Translations under genes and position numbers: made by a program
Notes under the pieces: model-generated
The model's input: the letters and a program-made list of their open reading frames with translations, nothing else
What the model was told of the DNA's origin: nothing
The model's database searches: none
In this document: piece after piece, positions 54,404 to 64,000 of the stretch
How the letters are laid out: every line of letters starts with the position of its first letter
How positions within the stretch are numbered: position 1 is the stretch's first letter
Assembly (NCBI GenBank): GCA_977006965.1
Contig: OZ345357.1
Location: 62,001-126,000 of the forward strand
DNA length: 64,000 nucleotides
Source of the DNA: Phymatolithon calcareum
Taxonomy: Eukaryota; Rhodophyta; Florideophyceae; Hapalidiales
Direction of reading: 5' to 3'

Positions 54404-57043
54404 ATGACAACTCCTGTTCCCCAATGGATACAAGATGATAATCCCACACACCCCGCCGATATTGATATTCGTGATGCTATGATAAGATACCTGTATGATT
54501 CCTCTACAGAAGAGATTCTCAGGGACACTCGTGGGACAATACGTTTTAACCCTCTTTTAGAGTGTTCGCAAACATACGTATTTGCCTTGTACAAGTTGCT
54601 CTTGGAAAAAGGGGTACACATCCCTGATCCATCGGACAGTGACATGGAAGAAGGACTACACTCTCTACTATGTAAATTCCTTTTTCCAGCTCTGTCCCAA
54701 CAGCATCTTCAAGATGAGCAGCTTAGATCAGCAACGATCAGTGCACCTCCATCTCCGCCACAAGCGCATGATATTCCACAACCTTTGGAACCATCAAACG
54801 ATCGACCCCCAAACGATGCACGTCAGTTTAACGGGCAGCCACAAGGATCTTCTTTAAGTAATTCGAATGGTTTCGAGCCATTTCGCTTCCAGAGGGTCGC
54901 TCATAATCAACATCATGCCCACGGTCAAGGAAGTAACACCGCGCGAAACATGCAACCAGCGTACTCTCAACTTCCTGACCGTGTGCCCAGAGATGTATCT
55001 CTGAATCCTCCCCCGGACGGTCAAAGCTTCAATATCGCCCCGTTTTCGGCTTCAAACACTCAAGTGGGTGCTCCAACTTCGCAACCACTTTATGGTCAAC
55101 GATCGAACGGAAATATTTCCAATATAAGATCTCAAACCAACTCACGAGTGACTCTATTACCGATAAGGCGTCCATTCAGAGGCAGACCTGGAGATATGGC
55201 AAAATATTACTCTGCCCGTGGATCTCGGTACACAGGAAGAAAATCAGACCTTCACAGTCTTGCTAGACATCAAGCGGTATACTACGCTCAGGCCCATTTA
55301 TGTGGTCTTAACGCCGCAGAAGGCCTAGAGTGTTTGATGAATATGATTGAGACCCATTCTCTCGCTGGTCGCTTCTTCTACAATGAAGTATTCCAGCAGG
55401 TACCGACCTTAGAAGCAGCTTTTCAAAAGCTATTTACTTGGTCGTATAGCAGCTCCAACATGGCTGCAAACCTCAGGGAATGGCGAAACCTGAAAATAAA
55501 AAGCTTTAAGTCAGAATGCGACACTTGGTCTGATGCTATGACAAAGCTGTACGAGAGAGCGCTTATGCTTCAGGATCAACTGGACAGCGTCCACCAGCAT
55601 CCTACTCTTCTCCTCGAAGTCCTTGAATCGGCTATTATTTCCCAGTCTTTCTTCTTATTTGTGGACCGTGCAAAATCTAGCACAACCCCTGAGGAATACT
55701 ATAACGAATGCCTTTCGGCAATTCATAAACAGGAGATACAAGATTCACGAACGGCTAGTTCTCTCAACACGGATTTAGTCAAACAAATCTCAGATATCCA
55801 TTCCTCTCCAAGGATTTCTTTTCCAACCCAGCCTCCCGATTCCGTAAGTTCCGCATCATCAAAGATAACGGAAGCTTTATACGCTAGAGCTGGTAGACGC
55901 TATGGAACGGATAACCGTATTAATAAGTTCGCTAAGAAAAACGGTTTTCGAAATGGAGTTCGCATGCTTTGTCGTGCTTGCAGATCCGATTCACATCTGA
56001 TTCGAGACTGCCCCAAGATACGCAAGCCTACTCTCGTCAATATTGTATTTGAGCTGGTTCCCGATGACGAAATCTCATCACTATCCGTAAACCAAATACT
56101 AGACGTTGCACAAGACCTTCCCGATAACGTATGGATAACCTTATCGACGGAGATTATGGTTGTTGACATTGAACCTACTGTATCCACTGCAGCACAAGAT
56201 GTCAACAATCATCAAGAACTGGACATTTCTCAAACTATGTACACCAGACTTGTATCTTGGGCTGATCAGCATGAAATTCTTTCTGAAAATCAGACAAGCG
56301 ATGTTATGATGTCTGCTTTCGAAACACCACAAAAGAATGAAGAAATCAGCACTTCCATTGTTATGATCACCGCTGCTAGCTCTCACTCATTACCAGAGCT
56401 GAACAAAGCAATTTATACCAGAGTTCTTCAAAGCATGAAGAACAAGTCTGCAAAGTTCGAAGGCGTAATGATCGACAATGGTGCTGCAAAATCTCCAACT
56501 GGTCTCCCTGCCTACATAAGGTATTGCGTCCATACTGCAACGAGACCTTTTCTGCGCCCAAGCAGCCGTGCTTTCAGAGGCATAGGTCATGGGATGACAC
56601 AAGCACTTGGAACGGCTTCTATTCGTATGCCAATCGGATCTGATGTATTCTTAACCTTTGATGTCGACGTCGTAGATCAAGATGTCCCACTTATCTTTGG
56701 GCTTGAGCATCACCGAAATCTCAAATGCAGCTCAAATGAGTACAAAAACACCTTTACTCACCATCCGTCTGGAACTGTCATCCCTGTTAGCTTCATAGAA
56801 GGGATCAAAGGATCAGGTGGTCATCTATACATCAAATGGACAGTGAATAACGTACTTTTCACAGAGCCAGAATTAAGGAAACTTCACAATCAATTCGGAC
56901 ACCCAGCTACCGACTCACTTGTTAACCTCCTTAAGAAGGCTTCTCCGGAGAAAGTCAACACAAACGTTCGAAAAACGTTAGAAGATATTATTAAGAAATG
57001 TTCTCCCTGTCAAACATGGGCTCCGAGAGCTTCTCGTTTCTGA
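54404..57043 (+). CDS. gag-pol: copia gag, protease and integrase zinc finger
   Basis: An 879-codon ORF. Residues 1-270 are a long polar, Pro/Gln/Asn-rich region. Residues about 275-480 are the helical capsid-type domain. A zinc knuckle C-x2-C-x4-H-x4-C (CRACRSDSHLIRDC) is at about 523-537. The protease active site is DNGA (about residue 690) in place of DTG/DSG, with VPLIFGLEHHR as its second signature. The GAG-pre-integrase HHCC finger (LHNQFGHP ... CSPCQ) lies at about 826-870. The ORF ends at TGA 57041-57043, but the same frame continues straight into the integrase core. The polyprotein would form particles and be processed by its own protease. The stop sits inside integrase, not at the gag-pol border, so it is more likely a mutation than a programmed signal. 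Confidence 0.92.
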   Translation: MTTPVPQWIQDDNPTHPADIDIRDAMIRYLYDSSTEEILRDTRGTIRFNPLLECSQTYVFALYKLLLEKGVHIPDPSDSDMEEGLHSLLCKFLFPALSQQHLQDEQLRSATISAPPSPPQAHDIPQPLEPSNDRPPNDARQFNGQPQGSSLSNSNGFEPFRFQRVAHNQHHAHGQGSNTARNMQPAYSQLPDRVPRDVSLNPPPDGQSFNIAPFSASNTQVGAPTSQPLYGQRSNGNISNIRSQTNSRVTLLPIRRPFRGRPGDMAKYYSARGSRYTGRKSDLHSLARHQAVYYAQAHLCGLNAAEGLECLMNMIETHSLAGRFFYNEVFQQVPTLEAAFQKLFTWSYSSSNMAANLREWRNLKIKSFKSECDTWSDAMTKLYERALMLQDQLDSVHQHPTLLLEVLESAIISQSFFLFVDRAKSSTTPEEYYNECLSAIHKQEIQDSRTASSLNTDLVKQISDIHSSPRISFPTQPPDSVSSASSKITEALYARAGRRYGTDNRINKFAKKNGFRNGVRMLCRACRSDSHLIRDCPKIRKPTLVNIVFELVPDDEISSLSVNQILDVAQDLPDNVWITLSTEIMVVDIEPTVSTAAQDVNNHQELDISQTMYTRLVSWADQHEILSENQTSDVMMSAFETPQKNEEISTSIVMITAASSHSLPELNKAIYTRVLQSMKNKSAKFEGVMIDNGAAKSPTGLPAYIRYCVHTATRPFLRPSSRAFRGIGHGMTQALGTASIRMPIGSDVFLTFDVDVVDQDVPLIFGLEHHRNLKCSSNEYKNTFTHHPSGTVIPVSFIEGIKGSGGHLYIKWTVNNVLFTEPELRKLHNQFGHPATDSLVNLLKKASPEKVNTNVRKTLEDIIKKCSPCQTWAPRASRF

Positions 57044-59647
57044 GTTTCCTTCCCAACTAAAGACATTGTCTTCAATCATGAAATCGAAGTCGATGTTTTC
57101 TTTATCGATGGTGATCCGATCTTGCATATCATCGACAGAGGCACCCGGTACTCCGTCGCTAAATTCATGACGAGACAGACAGCAGAGTACACGTGGAATC
57201 TCATTGTCGATTTCTGGATCACAGTGTTCACCGGATACCCTTCAGTTATTGCACATGATCAAGGAGAGAACTTCCTCTCAGACTTCTTTCAGAGTTCCTG
57301 CTCACAACTTGGAATTACTACGAAGGACATTCCAGTAGAGTCACCAAACTCGTTGTCAATTTGTGAACGTTATCATGGTCCAATTCGTCGCGTCTATAAT
57401 AAGCTAAAAAACGATTTTCCTGTCATGGACAAGAATATCCGCTTATCACTTTCAGTACATGCAGTGAATACGACCACGGGACCCAACGGTATTACACCAT
57501 GTCTCCTTCTGTTCGGCACTGTTCCGCGCCTTCCACTTCCCAACGTATCAACTATGGCCCCAACTCAAAAGCAGCGTTTTGAAGCCATGGCAGCAGCACG
57601 CAAAGAGATGGAAACCATTACTGCTCAACGGCGTGTTGCAGCAGCACTGAAACATCGAGCGGGTGTTCCTCATCCTGTCTACGAGTTTGGAGACAAGGTC
57701 AGAATCTTTCGAAAAGAGAGCCGTCGTTTTGAAGGGCCTTACACAGTCCACAGCTACGACAACAGAAAAACTGTCTTTGTGCAGATCGGCAATAATATAA
57801 AGCCTTTTTCAACTTCTGTCGTAAAGCGAGCTCACTCGAATGGCCCTATCAACACTTCTGAGAATGCTCTGGCACAGGCTGTAAACCCCCAGCAGCCTTC
57901 TACCTTAGCTATTGTTCCACCGGAATCGACCCCAAGCCCTCATGTCCCCATGGACATAGTCACCGAGTTAAACAAACTTCAAGAGCAATTTGGAAGTGTT
58001 CCTCAGGCTCTTGAAACCAACATCGTTAATACTTCTCAAGCGTTTCTATCGTCAACGTTTGCAGAAAGCGAGGTTTCCAGGCTCTATGAAAATGGCGCAA
58101 CATCTGTTTTCGCCACTATTGTGGTTCATAACAAGAAAGATCCTCGTTTCGACGATGCCAAGAACTCAGAAGTCGAACAACTCGTGAAGAAGGGAACGTA
58201 CGAGTTCGTAAGAGAAACAGACTTACCCGAAGATGCCACCATTCTTCAGTCGCGTTTCATCCTTACGATAAAGAACTTCGAGAAACCCGACGAGCAATAC
58301 AAGGCTCGCTTGGTAATTCTAGGACACATGGACCCTGAAAAGACACGTGTTGTAAATGAAGCGCCAACTGTTCTCAAGTCTTCCATTCGTCTTACACTTG
58401 CACTAATCGTTTCTCACGGCTTTGATATATGGAGTCGAGACATATCTCAAGCTTTTCTTCAAAGTGATGAGCCCCTCCGCAGAACGGTTTATGTTCGCCC
58501 ACCGAAAGTTGAGAACGTCCTCCAACGTATTGGAGCACCTCCTGGAACCATACTCCGTGCAATTAAAGCCCAATACGGTCTATGCGACTCTCCTGGATAT
58601 TGGTGGCCAACATTTCAAGATTGGCATACCGGAGACCTTGGTATGCAATCCTCTGTTCTCGATCCATGCCTATTCTATAAGGTTGTTGGATCAATACTTG
58701 AAGGAATTCAGGTCACACAAGTTGATGATACTTGTGGAGGAGGAACACCTGAGTTCAGCAATTTAGAAGAAGAAAAATCGCAACATTTCGAATGCAAGCC
58801 TAGGACAAACTCTTTCCCCATACAGTTCAACGGTTTCTGTATTGATGAACATGAGTCTGGAGGTTATGTTCTGCATCAGAACGACTATTGTACAAATCTT
58901 AATAGCGTGGATTACAAATCGGACAACGGAATGCCAAAGAAATTCGCCTCCGGTCGCGGACAAGTTTCATATGCCTCAACTTGTACCAGGCCTGAAGTCT
59001 CTTTTGACAATGCTCAGCTCTCTCAAATTAAAGCTGAGCACTGCCCTATTCAAGATACTAGTTTTCTGAACAAAGCCATTCAGAAACTAAACAATCCAGC
59101 TCATCTCGTGTATCGCCCTCTTGACCTCTCATCTGTATACATTGCTGGCTATTCCGACGCTTCTTTTGCGAACAACCCGGACTTATCATCTCAAATCGGA
59201 TTCATCGTTCTCCTAAAAGACAAACAGGACAACGCATCTATAATCCACTATGGTTCATGGAAGTCACAGCGCGTAACTAGATCCATTCTCGGGGCAGAAG
59301 TCATGGCATTCACCCATTGCCTCGATTTTGTGCTGGCTTTAGCTCACGATCTGTCAACTATTCTTTGTAGAAAAGTATCGACAGTCTTGTTCACGGATTC
59401 AAAGTGTCTGTTTGATACTATCACAAAGCTTAGTACTGTATCGGAGAAGAGACTTCTTATCGATATCGCGGCTATTCGTGAGAGCTATACGAATGGAGAT
59501 CTGTCGAATGTCGCCCATGTGACTTCAAAGTACAATCTTGCTGATGTTTTCACGAAGAAAAACGCAAGCGCAGCTATGTTACAAGATCTTATGTCCACTG
59601 GACGTATCACGCATCCAGTCAATCAGTGGATCATACCGGAGAAATAG
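57044..59647 (+). CDS. pol: copia integrase core, reverse transcriptase and RNase H
   Basis: In frame with the preceding ORF across one TGA. The first Met is at 57122, but the coding sense starts at once after the stop (TKDIVFNHEIEVDVFF). Integrase Asp residues are in VDVFFID and IAHDQGENF, and the Glu is in ICERYHG. RT follows from about 58200: SRFILTIK, KARLVILGH, SRDISQAFLQ and the catalytic QVDD at 58718-58729. RNase H is at the end: GYSDASFANN, the Glu in LGAEVMAF, DSKCLFDT and LADVFTKK. All catalytic residues are present. The ORF is complete to TAG at 59645-59647. It would be expressed as a fusion with Gag if the stop were bypassed. Confidence 0.93.
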   Translation, partial: VSFPTKDIVFNHEIEVDVFFIDGDPILHIIDRGTRYSVAKFMTRQTAEYTWNLIVDFWITVFTGYPSVIAHDQGENFLSDFFQSSCSQLGITTKDIPVESPNSLSICERYHGPIRRVYNKLKNDFPVMDKNIRLSLSVHAVNTTTGPNGITPCLLLFGTVPRLPLPNVSTMAPTQKQRFEAMAAARKEMETITAQRRVAAALKHRAGVPHPVYEFGDKVRIFRKESRRFEGPYTVHSYDNRKTVFVQIGNNIKPFSTSVVKRAHSNGPINTSENALAQAVNPQQPSTLAIVPPESTPSPHVPMDIVTELNKLQEQFGSVPQALETNIVNTSQAFLSSTFAESEVSRLYENGATSVFATIVVHNKKDPRFDDAKNSEVEQLVKKGTYEFVRETDLPEDATILQSRFILTIKNFEKPDEQYKARLVILGHMDPEKTRVVNEAPTVLKSSIRLTLALIVSHGFDIWSRDISQAFLQSDEPLRRTVYVRPPKVENVLQRIGAPPGTILRAIKAQYGLCDSPGYWWPTFQDWHTGDLGMQSSVLDPCLFYKVVGSILEGIQVTQVDDTCGGGTPEFSNLEEEKSQHFECKPRTNSFPIQFNGFCIDEHESGGYVLHQNDYCTNLNSVDYKSDNGMPKKFASGRGQVSYASTCTRPEVSFDNAQLSQIKAEHCPIQDTSFLNKAIQKLNNPAHLVYRPLDLSSVYIAGYSDASFANNPDLSSQIGFIVLLKDKQDNASIIHYGSWKSQRVTRSILGAEVMAFTHCLDFVLALAHDLSTILCRKVSTVLFTDSKCLFDTITKLSTVSEKRLLIDIAAIRESYTNGDLSNVAHVTSKYNLADVFTKKNASAAMLQDLMSTGRITHPVNQWIIPEK

Positions 59648-59743
59648 AAATAGAAAATTTCAAATTGTTTTAGAATATTTTCAGCTTTTTTAGTATGTTT
59701 TTGAGTTTTTTGCGCGAAAAATTTTCACCGGTTTCAGGCGTTT

Positions 59744-59758
59744 AGAAAAGAGGTCGAG
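59744..59758 (+). promoter_or_regulatory. putative polypurine tract of the copia element
   Basis: AGAAAAGAGGTCGAG directly before the 3' LTR is purine-rich and correctly placed for plus-strand priming. Confidence 0.6.
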
Positions 59759-60083
59759 TGTCATGGAGCTGACATACACGGCGCATGGAAAGTTTCCCAG
59801 GATGGGAACCAAGGCACTCTGCAAATGCAGACACACTCCTGCACGCCCTTTTCTGGTACTATTTCTCCCGCGTTTACGTTTACGGTAAAAATGTACGGAT
59901 TAGGTAGTCTAGTTCAGCAGTTCCCCAAGTTCTGCAGTTCCCCAGTACTGTAGCTCTCCAGAGCAGTACATAAGCAACCTGCTGAGTCCTGAATAGCAGA
60001 CTCGGCAGGGATAAGTAAAGTGGCAAGGTCAAGAAGACTTTGCTGGCTTATCCCGCCTTTCACAACTGGTCTTTTGGACGACA
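59759..60083 (+). repeat. 3' LTR of the copia element
   Basis: 325 bp, TGTCATGG to GACGACA, followed by target duplication CAAAC. Confidence 0.95.
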
Positions 60084-60318
60084 CAAACAGCACATGTATT
60101 GAACAAAGTAATTACAGAGGCTAGTTCAACTAGGTTATTCCCTATTCCCTACTTGTGATGTACATTGTTTTGTTGTGATTGCCATAAAAATAACCTATTG
60201 TGGTGTCACTGATTATTGCAGTAACTATTGCTAGCACACAGAGCTGTGAATAGTATTCCCGTATTGCATCATGGAACGCCATTGCGTAAAATAGTACGCG
60301 ACCAAAGTCTGGCCACAA

Positions 60319-60720
60319 GAGGCCAAAGAAGGATGAAATCCTTCGCCTTCATTTCGTGAAGATCTCCGATCGGCAGGTAACCGTCAAATAGGAGTAGTAC
60401 TCCCACACCGATATTAAACTGGTTCATACGCATCAGCTCGTGAGCGATAGCGTAACCTACCATTCGAGCACACAGCCATGACTAGAGGGTGTAGTACTTT
60501 TTCGCCACCCCTGAAGACTGAGGTTGGACATGTAGAGTTGTCCACACACCTTAGGCCAAAAGAATTCAACAGCGGCTTTCGCGCGAGTAGCTGTTGACAT
60601 CATACCGCCATAGTCTGTTCTGTACAGAGAAAGAATGAAGGCATTCAGAACTTCATCTATTTCCTCAGCGTCCTAACCGGGGTCCCACCGTTCACCGTTA
60701 AATTTTAGGACGCTCTTCAT
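60319..60720 (-). pseudogene. tyrosine recombinase-like protein, N-terminal part
   Basis: A minus-strand frame from about 60720 gives a core-binding-like helical region (AMKSVLKFNGERWDPG, stop, then EIDEVLNAFILSLYRTDYGG...). After a frame change near 60465 it gives the start of the catalytic domain (HELMRMNQFNIGVGVLLLFDGYLP). It continues across the nested insertion to 52995. One stop and one frameshift are seen. Confidence 0.5.
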
Positions 60721-60772
60721 GGCTGTCCGGTAAACAACCACAGTACTAAGCCGGACCCATTTTCGACCATGC

Positions 60773-61432
60773 TCAAAAGGATCGGGATGGTCTATCAGCT
60801 GGGTTTGACTCACTTCGAATGTAATAGTACTCGACGATCAGATCGCCAGCGAGAATAATCGCTGCGACCTTGCGAAAGATCGTATTAAGTCTGTAGGCTG
60901 CACTCCTTCCCCTGCGAAGCGCTCCAATTACGGATGTGTTATCAGCAAAGATCACTGTTCGAGTTCTGTAATGATCTCTTGTTCGCATGGCCCAGCGAAG
61001 TCCCAACACAATGGCTTCTCCTTCTAGAACATGAATTGAGTCTGGTCTAATCCATTGATGTCGTATACACGTCTTCCACCGCTGAGTCTCAACCCGAGAT
61101 TGACGTTCTGAATCTGACATGTCATGAAACCGAGTTCTGCCAGACTCATTAGTGTGGACCACACCAGCCCCCTGCAGCGAGGCATCAGTACAAAGAGATA
61201 ATAAAAAATCAAAAATACAAACCGCTAAAGATATTTTGGATGAAGGAAGACGGAGATTCACCCGTATGCACGGGGAGAGAGTCACCAACGTCCAGAGCTC
61301 AGATCGCGCTTGAGGTGGAGGCAATATGTCGTCCTGCTTATCGAATTTGAGAGCGTAAACGTGCAATAGTACAGAGAAAAGCGGTCGTTTCAAAAGCAGA
61401 AGCCAGGCCCAGTTTCCAAATACTATTTCCAA
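60773..61432 (-). pseudogene. RNase H domain of the DIRS-like element
   Basis: The frame shows the RNase H pattern: TDASLQGAGVV, the Glu in LEGEAIVLGLRWA, the Asp in IFADNTSVIGALRRGRS, and the ending YYIRSESNPADRPSR, a form typical of DIRS-type and related retroelements. It degrades the RNA of RNA-DNA hybrids. It is separated from the RT frame by a short gap and frame change. Confidence 0.75.
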
Positions 61433-61444
61433 CTGCTTAAGCTT

Positions 61445-62120
61445 TCAAGTGCGACGATGGGATAAACTTTTTGTCAAGGTTATCACCTGCTGTATCTTTA
61501 ATTGTTTAGGTAGTAGAAGGCCGTTCGAATGGGCTTCGATCCGAATGACCTCCACCATATCTTTCCCAGGGAGTACCCTCTTCTTTGGCGCCGCCGGAAC
61601 ATCAGCATCTTCACAAGCTGCCGTCACAAGATTTTGGTTGAATGAAGCTTTGAATTTACTATAACCCGGAGAGAAGTAGTCATCTACATAAGCTTCCCAA
61701 TGATAATCACCAGGTAATCGAGTACCTACACTTACACGCGATGAAGGTGGTATCCCAGCATGTAATAGAAATTCTTCGTGAATAGCTTGGCCCATATAAA
61801 CAGAATGCGACCATCCCATGGGGAGCACTCGCACAACTGGCCAGAATGATTTACCATTCGGTCCAAGCACTTTTGGAAGACCGAAGAAATCTTGTATCCA
61901 CCTAGGGATTGCTATACACTGGTAGAAATTGTCCAAATCAGACATTGAGATTTGCAAAAGGTCTGAAAGATCCATGAATATGTTGGCCAATATGTCCGGA
62001 TTAGGAAGTTCGACCTTTGGTGGTTCCAGAAAACATTTATTCCTATTCTGTTCCGCTACAATAAGGCGTTAGCGCCCCTCTGTTTTCGCTACTCTGAAAA
62101 TACCATTGATAATTTGAGGC
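61445..62120 (-). pseudogene. reverse transcriptase of the DIRS-like element
   Basis: The frame begins upstream of the first Met at 61990 (IINGIFRVAKTEGR, then TAA, then RLIVAEQNRN). The palm shows SDLDNFYQCIAIPRW (motif A), LPMGWSHSVYMGQ (motif B) and AYVDDY (motif C). The in-frame TAA in the finger region breaks it. The sequence style (LPMGWS, IPRW) is that of DIRS-related RTs, not of LTR elements in this window. Confidence 0.75.
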
Positions 62121-62239
62121 CTATCTTGCCATAAATCAACGATACGTTTTCTATGTAGAAGGTTAAATAAGCTCCTCGTACTTTGATGCCTTCACCCCTA
62201 CAAACACTTCTTCTAATGCTTCACGTTCTTCAGGCTGTT

Positions 62240-63793
62240 TCAAGATCGACCAGAAGATGCCTTATAAGTTTGTCTGATTTCTTCTGGAAGAAGGCGAAGC
62301 ATGTCTGCTCCGCCAGCTACCCCGTCTGCGGGGAGTGACACCAGGCTCGGGTCAAGCCATAAGTATTTTCTTGATTTGCCATGGACCTCATCTGTTATAC
62401 AAAAGTAGTTCCCAATCTCATCCATAGACCCAAGCTGCCGAGTGGTCTCCTGTCTGAAATAATCGCGGCGACTCGCCTCGTCCTCCATATCCTTTCCGTG
62501 TATAATTTCCTTTTCTTGAATCGAATTGGGTTTGTGTTCGTCCTGGACGATCACCCCCAACGGTACACTACCTTCGGGTTCTACTAATACATCCCCCCGA
62601 TACAATGCATTAATTGCCTGCATCATAGGCGATGTTCTATTAAGTCGACGTCGCTGAATTCGACGTCGTTTACGCACCCCTCGATTCTGCTGACCGAAAG
62701 GCCCAGGACTTCCTTCCTACTACTACTGAGGGAAGGAAAGGAAGGAAATCTCGTCGATTCGGATAGGAAATGTCAACTGCGTTTATCATCTCTACGCTAA
62801 TTCTTCTCCCCACCCGCGCCACTCGGTTGGCCGGGCTTGTCTACTTTGGGATTACTCGAAGCACTCCCTTTCGCATTCATAGTCTGCACTAATAGACCAT
62901 TCGCCTTAATGTTATTTAAGATGCTCTTCAGCAAGAGAGGATCCTCAACTATGGTGGTTACGCCCAAGAGGCTATCGATAACTTGCCACGAAGCACGACC
63001 TCCGTGTAATTAAGCCAGCGTATGTTCATGCCCGAACGCCTTGATACCGATTGCTCGCCGCGCGAGCCTTTCGAACGGATCATTGTACAAGAGGCCTTCC
63101 AGGTTCCCTTTCTCATGCGTCATGTCATCCATTACATTACCGATGAGTTCCAGATCCTTCCGATTACGAGGGTTGACGCAGTCAACTGCCTCCAAATGCT
63201 TTTCGAACGAAACATGACAATGCTTCAACATGCCGACTATGAACGAAAGTGCAGTTCTTCCCCCAGCCCACATAACAGGTAGCTTTGTGTTTAGGCCTTT
63301 AACAGCCTTCTCTGCTTATCTGAAGTACTCTAATCGCTGCTTATCCATCGTAGCTCGTTTCTTCTCATCGACATTTCCCTGTGCATGAGCCCAGTGTGTA
63401 GTCCTACCTCTCGGCTCTTAGTAATTTGCTTTACAGGAGGGGCAGGCCTCGATCGTTTAGTAACACGTCCGCCGCCACTATCACCCTTCCGCTTGCATCC
63501 TTTCTGTTGACTGCTACCACCCACCGTCCGAGCGGACTCACTGCCTTGGCCCATTCGTTCCCCGGTCTTATCAGCAAATCCTTGCGGCAAGTTGTCACTT
63601 TTCTTGGGTGACCTTTTCCAGTCTTCGAACTCTTAACCGAAAGTTCCTTACTAGGTGTCCTCGTAGCGCTTGAATTCTTTTTAGACTGTATTAGTTTCTC
63701 TAACCCTTCGAGCCGTTTTAACATATCCGCAAATACTGCATTCTCAGCAGTCGGGGGAACCACCCTTCTACTGCGGATCCTTGTCCGTTTCAA
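62240..63793 (-). pseudogene. gag-like region of the DIRS-like element
   Basis: Four minus-strand frames follow one another: 63793-63431 (basic, with a leucine-rich helix MLKRLEGLEKLIQSKK), 63590-63330, 63273-63010 (Cys/His-poor helical region with MDDMTHEKGNLEGLLYNDPFERLARRAIG) and 62677-62240 (acidic, preceded by an Arg-rich start). Their order and position before RT suit a gag/ORF1, but no zinc knuckle is seen. Confidence 0.45.
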
Positions 63794-64000
63794 TTTCTGA
63801 CCCTCAGCATCTGGCCTGCGAGGCTCAGCTGCCTCATCCTAATCTTACTTCTTCAGCCTCAGCTGTCACCACGTGTTTAAGCCTACTTGAGAGCTTCGCC
63901 ACTCACACACGTGGTGGACTACTCCACGTGTACCTCGCATGCCTGAAACCTACTGCACCCTCACCAGGCAAGCCAGGCACGAGACTAGTGACTGGCGCAT
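63794..64000. other. window end, nothing recognised
   Basis: No gene or element end identified. CACGTGT-type words recur (63871, 63907, 63925 region). Confidence 0.35.

Larger units (their letters stand above)
53193..60083 (+). mobile_element. Ty1/copia LTR retrotransposon, nearly intact
   Basis: A 6891-bp element with 325-bp LTRs (TGTCATGG...GGACGACA) and a perfect 5-bp duplication CAAAC (53188-53192 and 60084-60088). The LTRs differ at three positions only, so it is young. It has a tandem satellite in the leader and one long gag-pol frame broken once by TGA. Integrase precedes RT, which defines copia. Confidence 0.95.
53004..60311. mobile_element. hAT MITE (CAGACTT family), copy 2, split by a copia element
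   Basis: Left part 53004-53192, right part 60089-60311, together 412 bp, the same length as copy 1. Ends CAGACTTAGGTC and GACCAAAGTCTG. Perfect 8-bp duplication GCCACAAG (52996-53003 and 60312-60319). It interrupts the recombinase-like gene of the DIRS-like element. Confidence 0.93.
52500..63793 (-). mobile_element. DIRS-like tyrosine-recombinase retroelement, decayed and interrupted
   Basis: On the minus strand, in order: gag-like ORFs (63793-62240), RT with YVDDY (61676-61690), a DIRS-type RNase H (61432-60773) and a tyrosine-recombinase-like ORF starting about 60700, which continues at 52995 after a 7.3-kb interruption by a MITE plus copia. Absence of an aspartic protease and DDE integrase, and RNase H followed by a recombinase-like ORF, point to the DIRS order. 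Stops and frameshifts are present in each part. Element ends (split or inverted repeats) were not found. Confidence 0.65.

Noticed and set aside
57041-57043. TGA as a sense codon (alternative genetic code or selenocysteine)
   Set aside because: TGA ends the D-lactate dehydrogenase normally, and several other TGA codons in the window mark decayed frames.
1-64000. tRNA and rRNA genes
   Set aside because: I looked for B-box-like GGTTCGANTCC words and rRNA-like blocks and saw none convincing. A covariance-model scan would be decisive.

Overview
This window is nuclear DNA of a eukaryote. The evidence is a gene with a mitochondrial presequence, GT-AG introns in two genes, LTR, DIRS-like and LINE retroelements, and many TIR DNA transposons. 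I cannot name the organism. Few, short introns and the mixture of Ty3, copia, DIRS-like, hAT, MULE and foldback elements would suit a unicellular or multicellular alga (red algae are one candidate) or another protist such as an oomycete. That is inference only.

Layout. 1-4.1 kb: one clear single-copy gene, an intronless mitochondrial D-lactate dehydrogenase (1686-3323). 4.1-10 kb: a SINE-like insert whose 3' target-site copy was later hit by a Ty3 LTR retrotransposon (copy A, 4199-9967). Copy A has identical LTRs, lacks protease/RT/RNase H, keeps an integrase with three AT-hooks, and carries a 440-codon antisense ORF that looks like a papain-fold cysteine protease. 10-15 kb: a MULE remnant, a pogo-like element holding a hAT MITE, and a foldback element holding an internally deleted hAT. 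15-25 kb: mostly unrecognised, with a serine-protease gene fragment at 24.2 kb. 25-28 kb: a full-length but decayed hAT. 28-31.7 kb: remnants of a pogo-like transposase and a LINE. 31.9-35.6 kb: a head-to-head pair of paralogous membrane-protein genes, one broken by a MITE. 35.7-41.7 kb: another internally deleted hAT and several TIR/MITE elements, some nested. 42-45 kb: a LINE fragment between 319-bp direct repeats, then a secreted trypsin-like protease gene with one intron. 46.4-52.2 kb: a solo Ty3 LTR and a degraded Ty3 copy B that keeps the protease, RT and RNase H missing from copy A. 52.5-63.8 kb: a decayed DIRS-like retroelement on the minus strand, split by a hAT MITE, which is itself split by a recent copia element.

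How the parts relate. Only the D-lactate dehydrogenase, the trypsin-like protease and perhaps the minus-strand membrane-protein gene look like host genes. The rest is layered mobile DNA whose order of insertion can be read from target-site duplications. Two Ty3 copies with complementary deletions together show a family with gag, protease, RT, RNase H, integrase with AT-hooks, a hairpin-rich tandem array, and the antisense protease-like ORF. That antisense ORF is the best candidate here for something undescribed.
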